Source: SPCO01 sp964579825
GTDB taxonomy: Bacteria > Chloroflexota > Limnocylindria > Limnocylindrales > CSP1-4
Direction of reading: 5' to 3'
NCBI GenBank assembly: GCA_964579825.1
Contig: CAZOHT010000009.1
Location: 1 to 64,000, forward strand
DNA length: 64,000 bases
Under the pieces are notes generated by a model. The model saw only the letters and a list, made by a program, of their open reading frames with translations. It did no database searches and had not been told where the DNA came from. Shown here piece after piece: positions 32,522 through 42,504 of the stretch; the first letter of the stretch is position 1, and every line of letters starts with the position of its first letter. The translations under genes and the position numbers were made by a program.

Positions 32522-33336
32522 GGTCCGGGTTCGCCGACCGCCCCACCATCGGGCTCCAGCGTGATCATCGCCGCCTCGCTGCTCGCGAGATCCACCCCGA
32601 ATGGCGCCACGAACGCGGCCAGACCGGCGTGATGGAACGTCCCGAGCGGGTGGACCCCGGCCGTATCGGCGTACCACAGCTGGTAGACGTGCCCGGCCGG
32701 CGTCGCCGGCAGGTTCGCCACCATGACGTACGACTCGGTCGTGCCGGGCTGGAACACCGCGACCGCGACCGCGTCGGGCGCCAGGGCATCCGGCTGGAGC
32801 GTGGCCGTCTCGTGATCCGGGTCGACCAGCACCGCCATCGCCCCGTCGCGAGCCTCGAGCTGGGCCTGGGCGTCCGCGGCGGCGGCGACGGCCGCGGCGT
32901 TCTCGCTGCTGAGCTGCGCCACGCGCGCCCCGAGGCCGACGGCCACGACGCCGAAGACCGCAGCCAGCGCCAACGGGACCAGCCGGTCTAGTCGGCGGGG
33001 TCGGCGCTCCTTCGAGGCGGGCGACGCGGTCGGTGAGCTCGTGTTCGGAGGTCCGGCGGCGCGGATCCGGGGCTCGGTGCCACGGTGGGCGTCGATCGAC
33101 GTCGGTTCGCCCGAGGCTCGGACGGCGCCCACGACCGCCGCCTGGAGGGAGGAAGGTGGGGCGACATCGGGAGCGAGCAGGGCGAGATCCCACACCACGT
33201 CGTCGAGCTGGCGGCTCACGGCCAGGCAGTCCGGGCACGTCGCGAGGTGGCGCTCGAGGCGGTCGCGCTCGTCCGGGTCCAGGTCGTCGAGGGCGGCTCC
33301 GGCCGCCAGCTCTCGGTATCCCGCGTGGTCGATCAC
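32497..33336 (-). CDS. RskA-type zinc anti-sigma factor
   Basis: 279 residues. N-terminal zinc-binding anti-sigma domain with HLATCPDC (His30, Cys34, Cys37), one membrane helix (about residues 118-137) and an extracytoplasmic anti-sigma-K C-terminal domain (GHVYQLWYADTAGVHPLGTF). It holds the adjacent ECF sigma inactive at the membrane until proteolysis. The GTG start overlaps the sigma stop (GTGA). The convergent neighbour encodes a rhomboid intramembrane protease; whether that protease acts on this protein is speculation. Confidence 0.9.
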   Translation of the reverse strand: MIDHAGYRELAAGAALDDLDPDERDRLERHLATCPDCLAVSRQLDDVVWDLALLAPDVAPPSSLQAAVVGAVRASGEPTSIDAHRGTEPRIRAAGPPNTSSPTASPASKERRPRRLDRLVPLALAAVFGVVAVGLGARVAQLSSENAAAVAAAADAQAQLEARDGAMAVLVDPDHETATLQPDALAPDAVAVAVFQPGTTESYVMVANLPATPAGHVYQLWYADTAGVHPLGTFHHAGLAAFVAPFGVDLASSEAAMITLEPDGGAVGEPGPQVVFGTL

Positions 33337-33953
33337 GACGGAAGTCCCTTCAGCACATCGTCCCGCTCGTCCTCGGACAGCGACGTGCCGAGGATGTCAC
33401 GGAGCCGGAGCAAGGCGGACCGGATGCGCGTCTTGGCCGTGCCGAGCGGGACGTCGAGGCGCTCGGCGACCTCGACGTGGGTCAGGCCGGAGAAGAACGC
33501 CAGTTCGAGCGCGACGCGCTGGGTCTCGGTGAGCTCGCCGATGGCCTCGCGAACGCGATCGCGCCGGAGGTTGAGCCAGGCCTCGCGATCGACGTCATCG
33601 GGCGCCTCGCGGAACTCGAGGTCCACTTCGGCGGTGTGCTTGCGGACGTTGGCCTCGCGGCGGACAAGGTCGATCGCCTTGTGCCGGGCGAGCGAGAAGA
33701 GCCATGGTGCGAGGGCGCCGCGCGAGGCGTCGAAGCGCGCCGCGTCCTTCCAGACGGCGACGAAGACCTCTTGCACGACGTCCTGGGCGAATCGGTCCGC
33801 CTTGGTGACCTGGTACGCGAGCGAATAGAGGGGGCGGCTGTACCGCTCGTACAGCGCCTCGACCGCTCGCTCGTCGCGCTCGACGATCCGGGCCAGGAGG
33901 GCGGCATCCTCGGCTCGTCGCGCTTCCCGGTCGGTGTCGATCGGTTCGGGCAA
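33333..33953 (-). CDS. ECF sigma factor (SigK-like)
   Basis: 206 residues from TTG 33953, preceded by an AGGGAG site 6 bases upstream. Region 2 is EALYERYSRPLYSLAYQVTKADRFAQDVVQEVFVAVWK; region 4 is LTETQRVALELAFFSGLTHVEVAERLDVPLGTAKTRIRSAL. The frame is open further upstream to 34247, with a possible GTG at 34037 directly behind a TATCAT box (34038-34043), but that extension is low-complexity. It is coupled to an RskA anti-sigma gene, so it responds to an extracytoplasmic signal. The target promoters are unknown. Confidence 0.88.
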   Translation of the reverse strand: MPEPIDTDREARRAEDAALLARIVERDERAVEALYERYSRPLYSLAYQVTKADRFAQDVVQEVFVAVWKDAARFDASRGALAPWLFSLARHKAIDLVRREANVRKHTAEVDLEFREAPDDVDREAWLNLRRDRVREAIGELTETQRVALELAFFSGLTHVEVAERLDVPLGTAKTRIRSALLRLRDILGTSLSEDERDDVLKGLPS

Positions 33954-34234
33954 TCGGCTCTCCCTGGATCCGGATGGGTCGGCTGGGCGAAGGGGATCAC
34001 TCGGCGCAAGGGTCGTGGACCGACCATGGCTCTCCACATGATAGCCCGGCACCGCGGCCAGACCCGGCAGGCGGCGAAGGGGCAGGGCCATGGCGTCCAT
34101 GCCCCCGGTTCGTCCGACGACGGCCTGCGGATGGGCCCCCGCCGATCTTTCGACCGGGGATCGACGGATGCCGGCGTCCGGTGCATGCCAAGATACGGAC
34201 GAGCGCGTCGCGCGAACAAGAGGAGGATCCGGGC

Positions 34235-34627
34235 ATGGGACGGACACCGGTCGGGGTGGCGATCATCGGGTTCCTGGTCCTGATGGCGGGCGTCGCGCAC
34301 GTCTTCGCCGGGCTGACCCTCATGGGTTACGTCGCCTTCTGGGACGGCGAACTCGGCAGCGGGTTGTTCCTGTGGGGTGCCATCACGCTGGTCCTGGGCA
34401 TCGTCTTCGTCATCAGCGGTGTCGCCCTCTGGTGGAAGTTCTCCTGGGCGTGGACCGTGACCAACTTCGTCGCGGTCCTCGGCTTGCTGGACGCGGTCTT
34501 CGTGCTCTTCGCGACGCACGACGTGTCCCAGGGGATCGCGGTCGCCCTGCTCCCGGTGGTGGTCCTCTGGTACCTGAACCAGTCCCACATCAAGGCGGCC
34601 TTCGAGATCGACGCGACCGCCGGGTGA
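34235..34627 (+). CDS. Four-helix small membrane protein
   Basis: 130 residues from an ATG 9 bases after AGGAGG. Four hydrophobic segments (VGVAIIGFLVLMAGVAHVFAG; GLFLWGAITLVLGIVFVISG; WAWTVTNFVAVLGLLDAVFVLF; GIAVALLPVVVLWYLN) make up almost the whole protein. It resembles DUF7144-like small membrane proteins but I cannot assign a function. Divergent from the sigma/anti-sigma pair. Confidence 0.78.
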   Translation: MGRTPVGVAIIGFLVLMAGVAHVFAGLTLMGYVAFWDGELGSGLFLWGAITLVLGIVFVISGVALWWKFSWAWTVTNFVAVLGLLDAVFVLFATHDVSQGIAVALLPVVVLWYLNQSHIKAAFEIDATAG

Positions 34628-34644
34628 GCGGCCCCGGCTGAGCG

Positions 34645-35502
34645 ATGTTCGCGACCCTGCTCGGAGCCCTGCCGCGGCCACCGGTCCCGGCCGCTGCGGC
34701 GCCGGAAGCGCTCGTGCACGCGGCACTGGACGTCCAGGCTGCGGCCGGCCTCGAACCCCTGACCGACGGCGGCTGGTGGGGCGAACGACCGGCGGTCGAG
34801 GCGTGGCGAGCCACCTCGGCGATGACCGAACGGGCGGTCAAGCAGGTGGTGGTCGGTCCGCTCTCGAGCGGTGAGGCCTCGCCGACCGACGTCGCGCGAC
34901 GACTCAACGCCGTCCTGCACGACCTGGCCGGCGCCGGTTGTCCGCTGATCGAGATCCATGAGCCCGCGTTGGCGACGCTCGGGGACGATCGGGGGGCCTG
35001 GGCCCGGTTCGCCGAGGCTCACGCGATCCTGACCGAGGGCGTGACGGGGACGCACCTGTCGCTGGCCATCACGGGTGGGAGCGTGGGCCCGCTCGGCATC
35101 CCGCCGATCATCGAGATGCCGTATGCGAGCCTCGCGGTGGACCTCATCGCCGGGCCCGAGAACTGGCGGCTGGTCCGAGCGGCTCCGGGTGTCCGCGGGA
35201 TCGTCTGCGGGGCGCTGTCGCCGCTGGCGGGCTCGGATGACAGGCCGGAGACCCTCCTGTGGGCGGCCGCCTACGCCGCTTCAGGCGATGGTCGGGGGCC
35301 GGACCGGGTCGGGCTGGCCACTGCGGGTTCGCTGGCCGACCTGTCCTGGGACGCGGCGGTCACGAAGATGGATCGGCTGGGGGCGGCCGCCCGGCTGGCC
35401 ACCCTGCCCGCCGAGGAGCTGCGCGGACGCCTCGATCCACGGGCCATCGACAGCCGAAGCGCGGCCCTGGGTGAGGCGGCTCCACGTCCCCGAGGGAGGT
35501 AG
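34645..35502 (+). CDS. MetE-like (UROD/methionine-synthase fold) protein, degenerate
   Basis: 285 residues. Features recall cobalamin-independent methionine synthase C-terminal domains: EPLTDGGWWGE near residue 40, IEIHEPAL at about 102-109 (compare QIDEPAL), and a final LATAGSLADLSWDAAVTKMDRL segment like the CGL..L..A..KL of MetE. The zinc-ligand histidine and cysteines of MetE are not evident, so methyl transfer to homocysteine is unlikely. It follows the membrane protein gene by 17 bases. The assignment is tentative. Confidence 0.5.
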   Translation: MFATLLGALPRPPVPAAAAPEALVHAALDVQAAAGLEPLTDGGWWGERPAVEAWRATSAMTERAVKQVVVGPLSSGEASPTDVARRLNAVLHDLAGAGCPLIEIHEPALATLGDDRGAWARFAEAHAILTEGVTGTHLSLAITGGSVGPLGIPPIIEMPYASLAVDLIAGPENWRLVRAAPGVRGIVCGALSPLAGSDDRPETLLWAAAYAASGDGRGPDRVGLATAGSLADLSWDAAVTKMDRLGAAARLATLPAEELRGRLDPRAIDSRSAALGEAAPRPRGR

Positions 35503-35525
35503 CCCGCGTCCTCGAGGTGGCGGGC
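35502..35525. terminator. Hairpin between convergent genes, possibly bidirectional
   Basis: GCCCGC and GCGGGC (6-bp stem) enclose the self-complementary CCTCGAGG. It sits in the 33-base gap between the MetE-like gene and the convergent universal stress gene. Confidence 0.4.
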
Positions 35526-35535
35526 GGCTTCGACC

Positions 35536-35955
35536 TCAGTCTCCGGGTGGGACGACGAGAACGGGGACCGGCGAACGGTGGACCAGCTTGTACGTCACCG
35601 ACCCGAGGAGCGCGCCGGTCAGCGGGCTCTCCCCGCGCGATCCGACGACGATGAGGCGAGCGCCACGGCCCACCGCGACATCGATGATCCCGTCGGCCGG
35701 CCGATCGTGGATCATCGCGATCTCGGCCGTCACGCCGGCGGCGACCAGTTGCGCCTCCGCCTCGTGGGCGATGGACAGGCCGAGTTCGCGGACGACCTCC
35801 TCCTGATCCTGGTTCTCCCCACCGACCGGGTTCGTCGCGTAGCCATAGGCCACGACCACGCTGGTGTCGAAGGCCCTGGCCAGGGCGATCGCCTGCTCGA
35901 GGGCGGCCTTCGATCCTCCCGATCCATCGAATCCGAGGACGATCTCACCCGTCAT
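35536..35955 (-). CDS. Universal stress protein (UspA family)
   Basis: 139 residues from ATG 35955, one base after the permease stop, so it is co-transcribed with it. The ATP-binding signature G-2x-G-9x-GS/T is intact (GSRGESPLTGALLGSVT), as is the N-terminal VLGFDGS. Usp domains bound to APC permeases are often regulatory subunits of transport. A role in controlling the upstream transporter is likely but inferred. Confidence 0.9.
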   Translation of the reverse strand: MTGEIVLGFDGSGGSKAALEQAIALARAFDTSVVVAYGYATNPVGGENQDQEEVVRELGLSIAHEAEAQLVAAGVTAEIAMIHDRPADGIIDVAVGRGARLIVVGSRGESPLTGALLGSVTYKLVHRSPVPVLVVPPGD

Positions 35956-35956
35956 G

Positions 35957-37492
35957 TCAGTTGCCTCCCGAGCTGCCGGAGGCGGCACCGTGGATCGCCA
36001 CCTGCGGGTCGACGACCTCGGGCCTTCGCTGGAAGAACTCCGGGTCGCGCATCCGCTGCAGGACCATCAGCACCACGCCGAACAACATCATCCCGACCCC
36101 GATGACGAGGGGCGGGCCAAGGCCGAACCACGACTCGCCGGACTCCGAGTTGGCCGGGTCCGCCAGGTCGATCACGGACTTGATCAACGCGAACGTGAGG
36201 ATCAGCGCCCCGGTCACCGGCAGCACGCCGATGAACAGGAAGCTCTTGACGCTCTTCATGAGTTCGTAGCGGTAGTAGATGGCGCAGGCGAAGCCGGTCA
36301 GGCCGTAGTAGAAGGCGATCATCAGGCCCAGCGCGGCGATGGCGTCGTACAGGATGTTCTCCGACACGAGCTTGAGTCCGACGTACCAGACGATCGAGAG
36401 GGTGCCCATCCAGAGCGTCGCCGGCTCCGGCGTCAGATAGCGCGGATTGATCCTCGCCCAATAGGACGGGACCGCCTTCTTGGCTCCCATCGAGAGAAGC
36501 GTCCGCGCGGTCGGCAGGATCGTGGTCTGGGTGGATGCGGCCGCCGACGTCAGCACCGCGATGATGAGCAGCTTGTCGAGCGGGCTGCCCATGACATCGG
36601 TCGCGAGCGCGCCGAGGACGTCGCCGGTGTTCTCGTCCAGGGTCAGGAACTCGACCCCGTGGACGGCCTGGGCGGCCGTGGACACGAGCAGGTAGATGCC
36701 GAGCAGGATCAGGGTGGACACGATCGCCGCCTTGCCGGGGCCTTCCGTCGAGTCCTCGCTCTCTTCGTTGACGGTGACCGTGGAGTCCCAGCCCCAGTAG
36801 ATGAAGATCGCCAGGATCAGGCCGGCCGTCAGCGCCGTCGCGTCGGGGATCAGGAACGGGTTGAACCACTCCAGGGACGGTTGGACCGAGTCGGCCCACA
36901 TGCCGGTGTAGACCTGGTAGAGCGCGATGACCGCGAACAGGGCCAGCGTGATGAGCTCGGCACCCAGGAGCAGGACCTGGGTGCGGGCGGACAGCTCGAT
37001 CCCGATCCAGGTGATGATGGTCATGACCGCGATCCACGCGACCCCGATCCCGAGGACGACCCAGCTGTTGGCGTCCTCGATCCCGAACAGGCTCAGCGAG
37101 TAGATGGCGGCGATCTCGGCCAGGTTGGCCATGACGATGATGTCGGCGACGATGATCCCCCAGCCGCCCATCCAGCCCCAATAGGGGCCCATCGCCTTCG
37201 TGACCCAGGAGAACGTCGTCCCGCAGTCCGGGTCGGCCCGGTTCATGTAGTAGTAGGACGAGGCGATGAACAGCATCGGGATGAACGCGAGCAGCAGGAC
37301 GGCCGGCGCCTGGTAGCCGACCGCCAGGGCCACCAGGCCCAGGACCGCGGCCAGGCTGTAGCCGGGCGCCGTGGATGCGACGCCGATGACGACACCCGAC
37401 ACGAACCCCAGGGCACCGCCCTTGAGCCCCTTGTCGCCGGGTGCGCCGGCTTCGACCGGACTCACCTGACTCGACCCGACCAGCTCCGCCAT
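35957..37492 (-). CDS. APC superfamily amino acid/amine permease
   Basis: 511 residues with 12 predicted membrane helices. The first helix carries GFVSGVVIGVASTAPGYSLAAVLG, with the unwound-helix motif of LeuT-fold APC transporters. WGWDSTVTVNEESEDSTEGPGKA matches the conserved loop after TM6 of actinobacterial-type APC permeases. It would import an amino acid or amine with protons or sodium. The downstream universal stress gene is one base away. The gene is divergent from the form II cox operon, with a 172-base intergenic region. Confidence 0.88.
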   Translation of the reverse strand: MAELVGSSQVSPVEAGAPGDKGLKGGALGFVSGVVIGVASTAPGYSLAAVLGLVALAVGYQAPAVLLLAFIPMLFIASSYYYMNRADPDCGTTFSWVTKAMGPYWGWMGGWGIIVADIIVMANLAEIAAIYSLSLFGIEDANSWVVLGIGVAWIAVMTIITWIGIELSARTQVLLLGAELITLALFAVIALYQVYTGMWADSVQPSLEWFNPFLIPDATALTAGLILAIFIYWGWDSTVTVNEESEDSTEGPGKAAIVSTLILLGIYLLVSTAAQAVHGVEFLTLDENTGDVLGALATDVMGSPLDKLLIIAVLTSAAASTQTTILPTARTLLSMGAKKAVPSYWARINPRYLTPEPATLWMGTLSIVWYVGLKLVSENILYDAIAALGLMIAFYYGLTGFACAIYYRYELMKSVKSFLFIGVLPVTGALILTFALIKSVIDLADPANSESGESWFGLGPPLVIGVGMMLFGVVLMVLQRMRDPEFFQRRPEVVDPQVAIHGAASGSSGGN

Positions 37493-37664
37493 CCCTGCCC
37501 TCCAGACGAGATCGCATCCGCGCGGACGTTCCGCGCGGACTCTGGGCCCACCGACACCCTCGCGTCAAGAACTTGATTCCGCGCCGCGACGGTGCCACCA
37601 TCCACGTACCTCTCCCGAGTCTCGAATCCCTCGATCCAGCCATCCGTCGCAGGAGGTCCAGTCC

Positions 37665-38159
<495 letters not shown>

Positions 38160-38175
38160 GAAGCGGGAGACGACG

Positions 38176-40575
38176 ATGACCGACGTACTTGGGAAGCCCG
38201 TCAAGCGCACCGAGGACCCCCGCTTCATCACCGGTGGCGGACGCTACCTGGACGACATCAAGCTCCAGTCCGCCACCCACATGGCGATCCTGCGCAGCCC
38301 GTACGCCCACGCCAACATCCGATCGGTCGACGTCTCGGCGGCGAAGGCGATGCCGGGCGTGGTCGCCGTGTTCGTGGGTGCCGACATCCCGTACAACCCG
38401 CTGCCGATGGCCTGGCCGGCCGGCGGCAGTGCCGGGATCCAGAACAACGTCAGCACGCCGCGCATCCTCGCCACCGACAGCGTGAAGTGGACCGGCGAGG
38501 GCGTGGCGGCCGTGGTCGCAGAGACCGAGGCCCAGGCCTACGACGCCCTCGAGGCGATCGTCGTGGACTGGGAGCCCCTGCCCGCGGTCGTGGATGCCGA
38601 GAAGGCGATCGCCCCGGGCGCGCCGCAGCTCCACGAGAACGCGCCGAACAACGTCGTCTTCGAGTGGAGTGTCGGCGACAAGGCCGGCACGGACGCCGCC
38701 GTGGACGGCGCCGAGGTCGTGGTCCGCCAGCGGATCGTCAACCAGCGCCTCATCCCGAACCCGATGGAGACCCGCGGCGACATCGGCTGGTACAACCCGG
38801 GCACGGACGAGTACACGATCTGGATGTCCAGCCAGACGCCGCACATCCAGCGGCTGCTGCTGGCGGCCTTCGTCATGGGCGTGCCGGAACACAAGATCCG
38901 GTGCATCAGCCCGGACGTCGGTGGCGCCTTCGGCTCGAAGATCTTCTGCTACGCGGACATGGCCCTGACGCTGTTCGCCAGCAAGGCGATCGGTGGCCGT
39001 CCGGTCAAGTGGGTCGAGGGTCGCCGCGAGAACTACCAGAGCACCATCCACGGTCGCGACCACATCACGTACCTCGAGATCGCCGGCAAGAAGGACGGCG
39101 AGATCACCGGCCTTCGGGTCAAGACGCTGGCCAACCTCGGCGGACGCCTCTCGACGATCGGCCCGGGCATCCCCACGACGCTGTACGCGCGCGTCCTGAG
39201 TGGCTGTTACAAGATCCCGAACGTATATGCCGAAGTCACGGGCGTGTACACGAACACGACGTTCGTGGATGCGTATCGCGGCGCCGGACGACCGGAAGCC
39301 ACCTATGTCATCGAACGGGCGATGGACCTGTTCGCGGCCGAGATCGGGATGGACCGCGCCGAGATCCGCCGCCGCAACTTCATCCAGCCGGACCAGTTCC
39401 CGTACGAGAACCCGTCCGGGCTCGGCACCGCCAGCGGTGGCGCCAAGATCTACATCGACTCCGGGAACTACGAGCCGGCGATGGACAAGGCCCTGGCGAC
39501 GGCCGGCTATGCCGCGCTCGACGCGAAGAAGGCCGAGGCCAAGGCTCGCGGCAAGCTCCTGGGCATGGGCCTCTCGACGTACATCGAGGTCTGCGGCGTG
39601 GCGCCGTCCAAGTGGATCGGCGCCGTCGGCGAGGGCTGGGGTGCCGCGATGTGGGAGTCGTCCAACATCAAGGTCCACCTGACCGGCAAGGTCGTCGTCA
39701 CGATGGGGACCCAGCCGCAGGGCCAGGGGCACGAGACGACGTACGCCCAGATCATCAGCCACGAGCTGGGGATCCCGATGGAGGACGTCATCGTCCAGCA
39801 CTCGGATACCCAGGGCACGCCGTTCGGTTATGGCTCGTACGGCAGCCGGACGTCGTCGGTCGGCAGCACGGCCGCGATCAAGGCGGCCGACAAGATCAAG
39901 GACAAGGCCCGCCGGTACGCCGCCCACATGCTGGAGGCGTCACCCGACGACATCGAGATCGACGGCGCCAACTACTCGGTCAAGGGCTCGCCCGACCGGG
40001 TCAAGACCTTCCAGGAGATCGCGTTCGCCCTCGATCTCGCGTTCGACGCGCCCGAGGGGATGGAGCCGTATCTCGACGAAACGGCCTACTACGACACGCC
40101 GAACTGCACCTGGCCGTTCGGGACGCACATCGCCGTGGTCGAGATCGACGAGGAGACGGGGCACGTGGATCTCGTCCGCTACGTCGCCGTCGACGACGTG
40201 GGCAACAAGATCAACCCGATGATCGTGGACGGCCAGCTGCACGGCGGCATCGCCCAAGGCGTCGGCCAGGCCCTCTGGGAGGGCGCGATCTACAGCGACG
40301 AGGGCCAGCTGCTGACCGGGTCCATGCTGGACTACGCGATGCCGCGGGCCTCGTACTTCCCGCCATTCGAGCTCGGTGAGACGGTCACGCCATCCCCGGT
40401 CAACCCGCTCGGGGTCAAGGGCGTGGGCGAGGCGGGCGCGATCGCCAGCACGGCCGCGGTCGCGAACGCCGTCATGGATGCGCTGAGTCCGTTGGGGATC
40501 AGACACGTGGACATGCCATATACGGCACAGACCGTCTGGCGAGCCATCGACGGCGCGAAGGGAGGCCAGGCATGA
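38176..40575 (+). CDS. Molybdopterin-binding large subunit, form II CO-dehydrogenase-like
   Basis: 799 residues, xanthine-oxidase-family large subunit. The active-site loop reads AYRGAGR (residues 366-372), the hallmark of form II, which lacks the Cu-binding cysteine of true CO dehydrogenase. The molybdenum-cofactor motifs GGAFGSK, QGQGHETTYAQI and the catalytic glutamate in VKGVGEAGAI are present. The natural substrate of form II enzymes is uncertain (aldehydes, purines or other aromatics possible; CO oxidation slow at best). ATGA overlap with the medium subunit gene. Confidence 0.93.
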   Translation: MTDVLGKPVKRTEDPRFITGGGRYLDDIKLQSATHMAILRSPYAHANIRSVDVSAAKAMPGVVAVFVGADIPYNPLPMAWPAGGSAGIQNNVSTPRILATDSVKWTGEGVAAVVAETEAQAYDALEAIVVDWEPLPAVVDAEKAIAPGAPQLHENAPNNVVFEWSVGDKAGTDAAVDGAEVVVRQRIVNQRLIPNPMETRGDIGWYNPGTDEYTIWMSSQTPHIQRLLLAAFVMGVPEHKIRCISPDVGGAFGSKIFCYADMALTLFASKAIGGRPVKWVEGRRENYQSTIHGRDHITYLEIAGKKDGEITGLRVKTLANLGGRLSTIGPGIPTTLYARVLSGCYKIPNVYAEVTGVYTNTTFVDAYRGAGRPEATYVIERAMDLFAAEIGMDRAEIRRRNFIQPDQFPYENPSGLGTASGGAKIYIDSGNYEPAMDKALATAGYAALDAKKAEAKARGKLLGMGLSTYIEVCGVAPSKWIGAVGEGWGAAMWESSNIKVHLTGKVVVTMGTQPQGQGHETTYAQIISHELGIPMEDVIVQHSDTQGTPFGYGSYGSRTSSVGSTAAIKAADKIKDKARRYAAHMLEASPDDIEIDGANYSVKGSPDRVKTFQEIAFALDLAFDAPEGMEPYLDETAYYDTPNCTWPFGTHIAVVEIDEETGHVDLVRYVAVDDVGNKINPMIVDGQLHGGIAQGVGQALWEGAIYSDEGQLLTGSMLDYAMPRASYFPPFELGETVTPSPVNPLGVKGVGEAGAIASTAAVANAVMDALSPLGIRHVDMPYTAQTVWRAIDGAKGGQA

Positions 40576-41423
40576 TCCCGGCAGCGTTCGGCTATCAGCG
40601 CCCGGCCTCACTGGACGAGGCCTTGAACGCGATCTCCGGTGGTGGCGATGCCAAGGTCATCGCCGGCGGCCAGAGCCTGTTGCCGCTCCTCAAGATGCGG
40701 CTGGCCAGCGCCGGCACGCTGGTCGACATCGGTCGCGTCGCGGAACTCCGCGGCGTCCGGCCGCAAGCCGATGGGGGCATGGAGATCGGGGCGCTCTCGA
40801 CCTACGCCGAGATCCTCGACTCGACCCAGCTCCAGATCGCCATCGAGGCGATCTCGAACATCGGCGACGTGCAAGTCCGCAACCGCGGGACGGTCGGCGG
40901 AGCCATCGCCCACGCAGATCCCGCCAGCGACCTGCCGGCGCTCGGGCTCGCGCTCGACTACTCGGTCGTCCTGCGGTCCAAGCGTGGTGAGCGGGTCGTA
41001 CCGCTCGACGGGTTCTTCAAGGGCGCGTTCGAGACCGCTATGGAACCCGACGAGTTGCTCGTGGCGATCCGCCGCGGCCCGCTGCCGGCGGGGATGGGCG
41101 GAGCCTACGTGAAGCTGGCCCAGCCGGCCTCTGGCTACTCGATCGTGGGTGTCGCGGCCGTCGTGGCGAAGAGCGGTGGAACGGTGACCCACGTCCGCGT
41201 GGCGCTCACGGGGGTCCATGAGCACGCCTATCGGGCCCCCGAGGTGGAGGCCGCCGTCCTCGGCACGGACGGCTCGGCGGCGGTCCTGGCCGCGGCGGCC
41301 AGCCATGCCACGGACGAGGTCGAGGTCCTGTCGGACATCCACGCGGACAGCGAGTACCGCGCCCGGATGGCCGTCGTGTACACGCGCCGAGCCCTGGAGG
41401 CGGCGCTGGGTCGCTCCGCCTGA
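40572..41423 (+). CDS. FAD-binding medium subunit, form II locus
   Basis: 283 residues. FAD contacts are visible as AGGQSLLPLLKMRLA (about 32-46) and TVGGAIAHADPASDLPA (about 107-123). It accepts electrons from the [2Fe-2S] subunit and delivers them to the respiratory chain. It is the third structural gene of the S-L-M set. Confidence 0.92.
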   Translation: MIPAAFGYQRPASLDEALNAISGGGDAKVIAGGQSLLPLLKMRLASAGTLVDIGRVAELRGVRPQADGGMEIGALSTYAEILDSTQLQIAIEAISNIGDVQVRNRGTVGGAIAHADPASDLPALGLALDYSVVLRSKRGERVVPLDGFFKGAFETAMEPDELLVAIRRGPLPAGMGGAYVKLAQPASGYSIVGVAAVVAKSGGTVTHVRVALTGVHEHAYRAPEVEAAVLGTDGSAAVLAAAASHATDEVEVLSDIHADSEYRARMAVVYTRRALEAALGRSA

Positions 41424-41448
41424 GGGCCGAGATCCCCAGCGTCCATCG

Positions 41449-42492
41449 GTGCGGGTCGAGCGGATCACCCCCGGCCGTCGCGCGCCCGCGCGACTGGCCG
41501 GGTCCATCCTCGCGCGCGACCTGGCCATCGGCGGCGAGCGCTGGTCCAAGGGCCGCCGCCTGACCGTCGAGGACCTGCACGCGGTCGCGGCCGCCCCGCA
41601 CGGCCCGGCGATCAGCGTCGTCGTGCCCGAGGCCGGCGAACTCCACGAGGATGACGCCGCGCTCCGGCTGGCCACGGCCGTGGCCGGACCCGGCCTGACG
41701 CTGCGTGGCCCGGCCCAGAGCCGGGTGGACCTCCTTGCCGCGCACGCCGGCGTCCTCAACGTCCGGATCGCGGAACTGGAGCGGGTCAACCGGATCGACC
41801 CGCTCGAGGTCTTCACCGCGTTCGATGGCCAGGTCGTGGAGGCGGGCGACCTCGTGGCCAGCGTGAAGGTCGCCCCGCACGTCGTGGACGCCGCGACCGT
41901 GGACGAGGGCGCTCGCGTGGCGCGGTTCGCCGGTCACCCGCTCGTCTGGGTCGCGCCGTTCATCCCGGCCCGGGTCGGCGTCATCGTGAAGGAGTCGCTC
42001 CGCGCCGCGGATCGCCAGCGGTTCGAGGCGAGCGTGCGCGCGAAGGTGGAGGGCCTCGGCTCGGAGCTCGTGGCGATCGACTACGTGGAGGACACGGTGG
42101 ATGCGGTCGAGGCCTCGCTGTCCGTGTTCACCCAGCCACCGGACTCGGTCGAGCTGATCCTGACCGCGGGCGGCGCCAGCACGGACCCGTCCGACGCCTA
42201 CTACCTCGCGATCGCGGCGCTCGGCGGCCGGATGGTCCGGCGTGGTGTCCCGGCCCACCCCGGATCCATGCTCTGGCTGGCCCGCATCGGGCGGACCGCG
42301 ATCGTGGGTCTGCCCACCTGCGGCGCCTATTCGAAGGCGACCGCGGCGGACCTGCTCCTGCCGCGGCTGCTCAGCGGGGAGCCCGCCTCGGAACGCACGG
42401 TCGCGAAGCTCGGCTACGGCGGATTGCTGACCCGGAGCCAGCGCTTCCGGTTCCCGCCGTACGCCCGGGACTTGGATGCCCCCGATGGCTGA
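41449..42492 (+). CDS. Molybdopterin-binding (MoCF-domain) protein
   Basis: 347 residues from GTG 41449. The C-terminal half matches the MoaB/MoeA MoCF fold: VELILTAGGASTDPSDAYYLAIAALGGRMVRRGVPAHPGSMLWLA, where family members have GGTGxxxxD. The N-terminal half is a MoeA-like beta region (GRRAPARLAGSILARDLAIGGERWSKG). Located between the structural genes and coxD, it probably delivers or tailors molybdopterin cytosine dinucleotide for these enzymes. The frame is open further upstream, but only inside coxM. Confidence 0.78.
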   Translation: MRVERITPGRRAPARLAGSILARDLAIGGERWSKGRRLTVEDLHAVAAAPHGPAISVVVPEAGELHEDDAALRLATAVAGPGLTLRGPAQSRVDLLAAHAGVLNVRIAELERVNRIDPLEVFTAFDGQVVEAGDLVASVKVAPHVVDAATVDEGARVARFAGHPLVWVAPFIPARVGVIVKESLRAADRQRFEASVRAKVEGLGSELVAIDYVEDTVDAVEASLSVFTQPPDSVELILTAGGASTDPSDAYYLAIAALGGRMVRRGVPAHPGSMLWLARIGRTAIVGLPTCGAYSKATAADLLLPRLLSGEPASERTVAKLGYGGLLTRSQRFRFPPYARDLDAPDG

Positions 42493-42498
42493 TAGATT
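42493..42498 (+). promoter_or_regulatory. Putative -10 box of a leaderless promoter (coxD)
   Basis: TAGATT ends 6 bases before the ATG at 42505, so coxDEF may have an independent transcript in addition to the S-L-M one. Confidence 0.45.
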
Positions 42499-42504
42499 CC
42501 CTCG

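Noticed and set aside
33954..34247. N-terminal extension of the SigK-like sigma factor to the ATG at 34247
   Set aside because: The extra 98 residues are low-complexity, antisense to the neighbouring gene's promoter and start, and unlike ECF factors; the TTG at 33953 has a good ribosome site.
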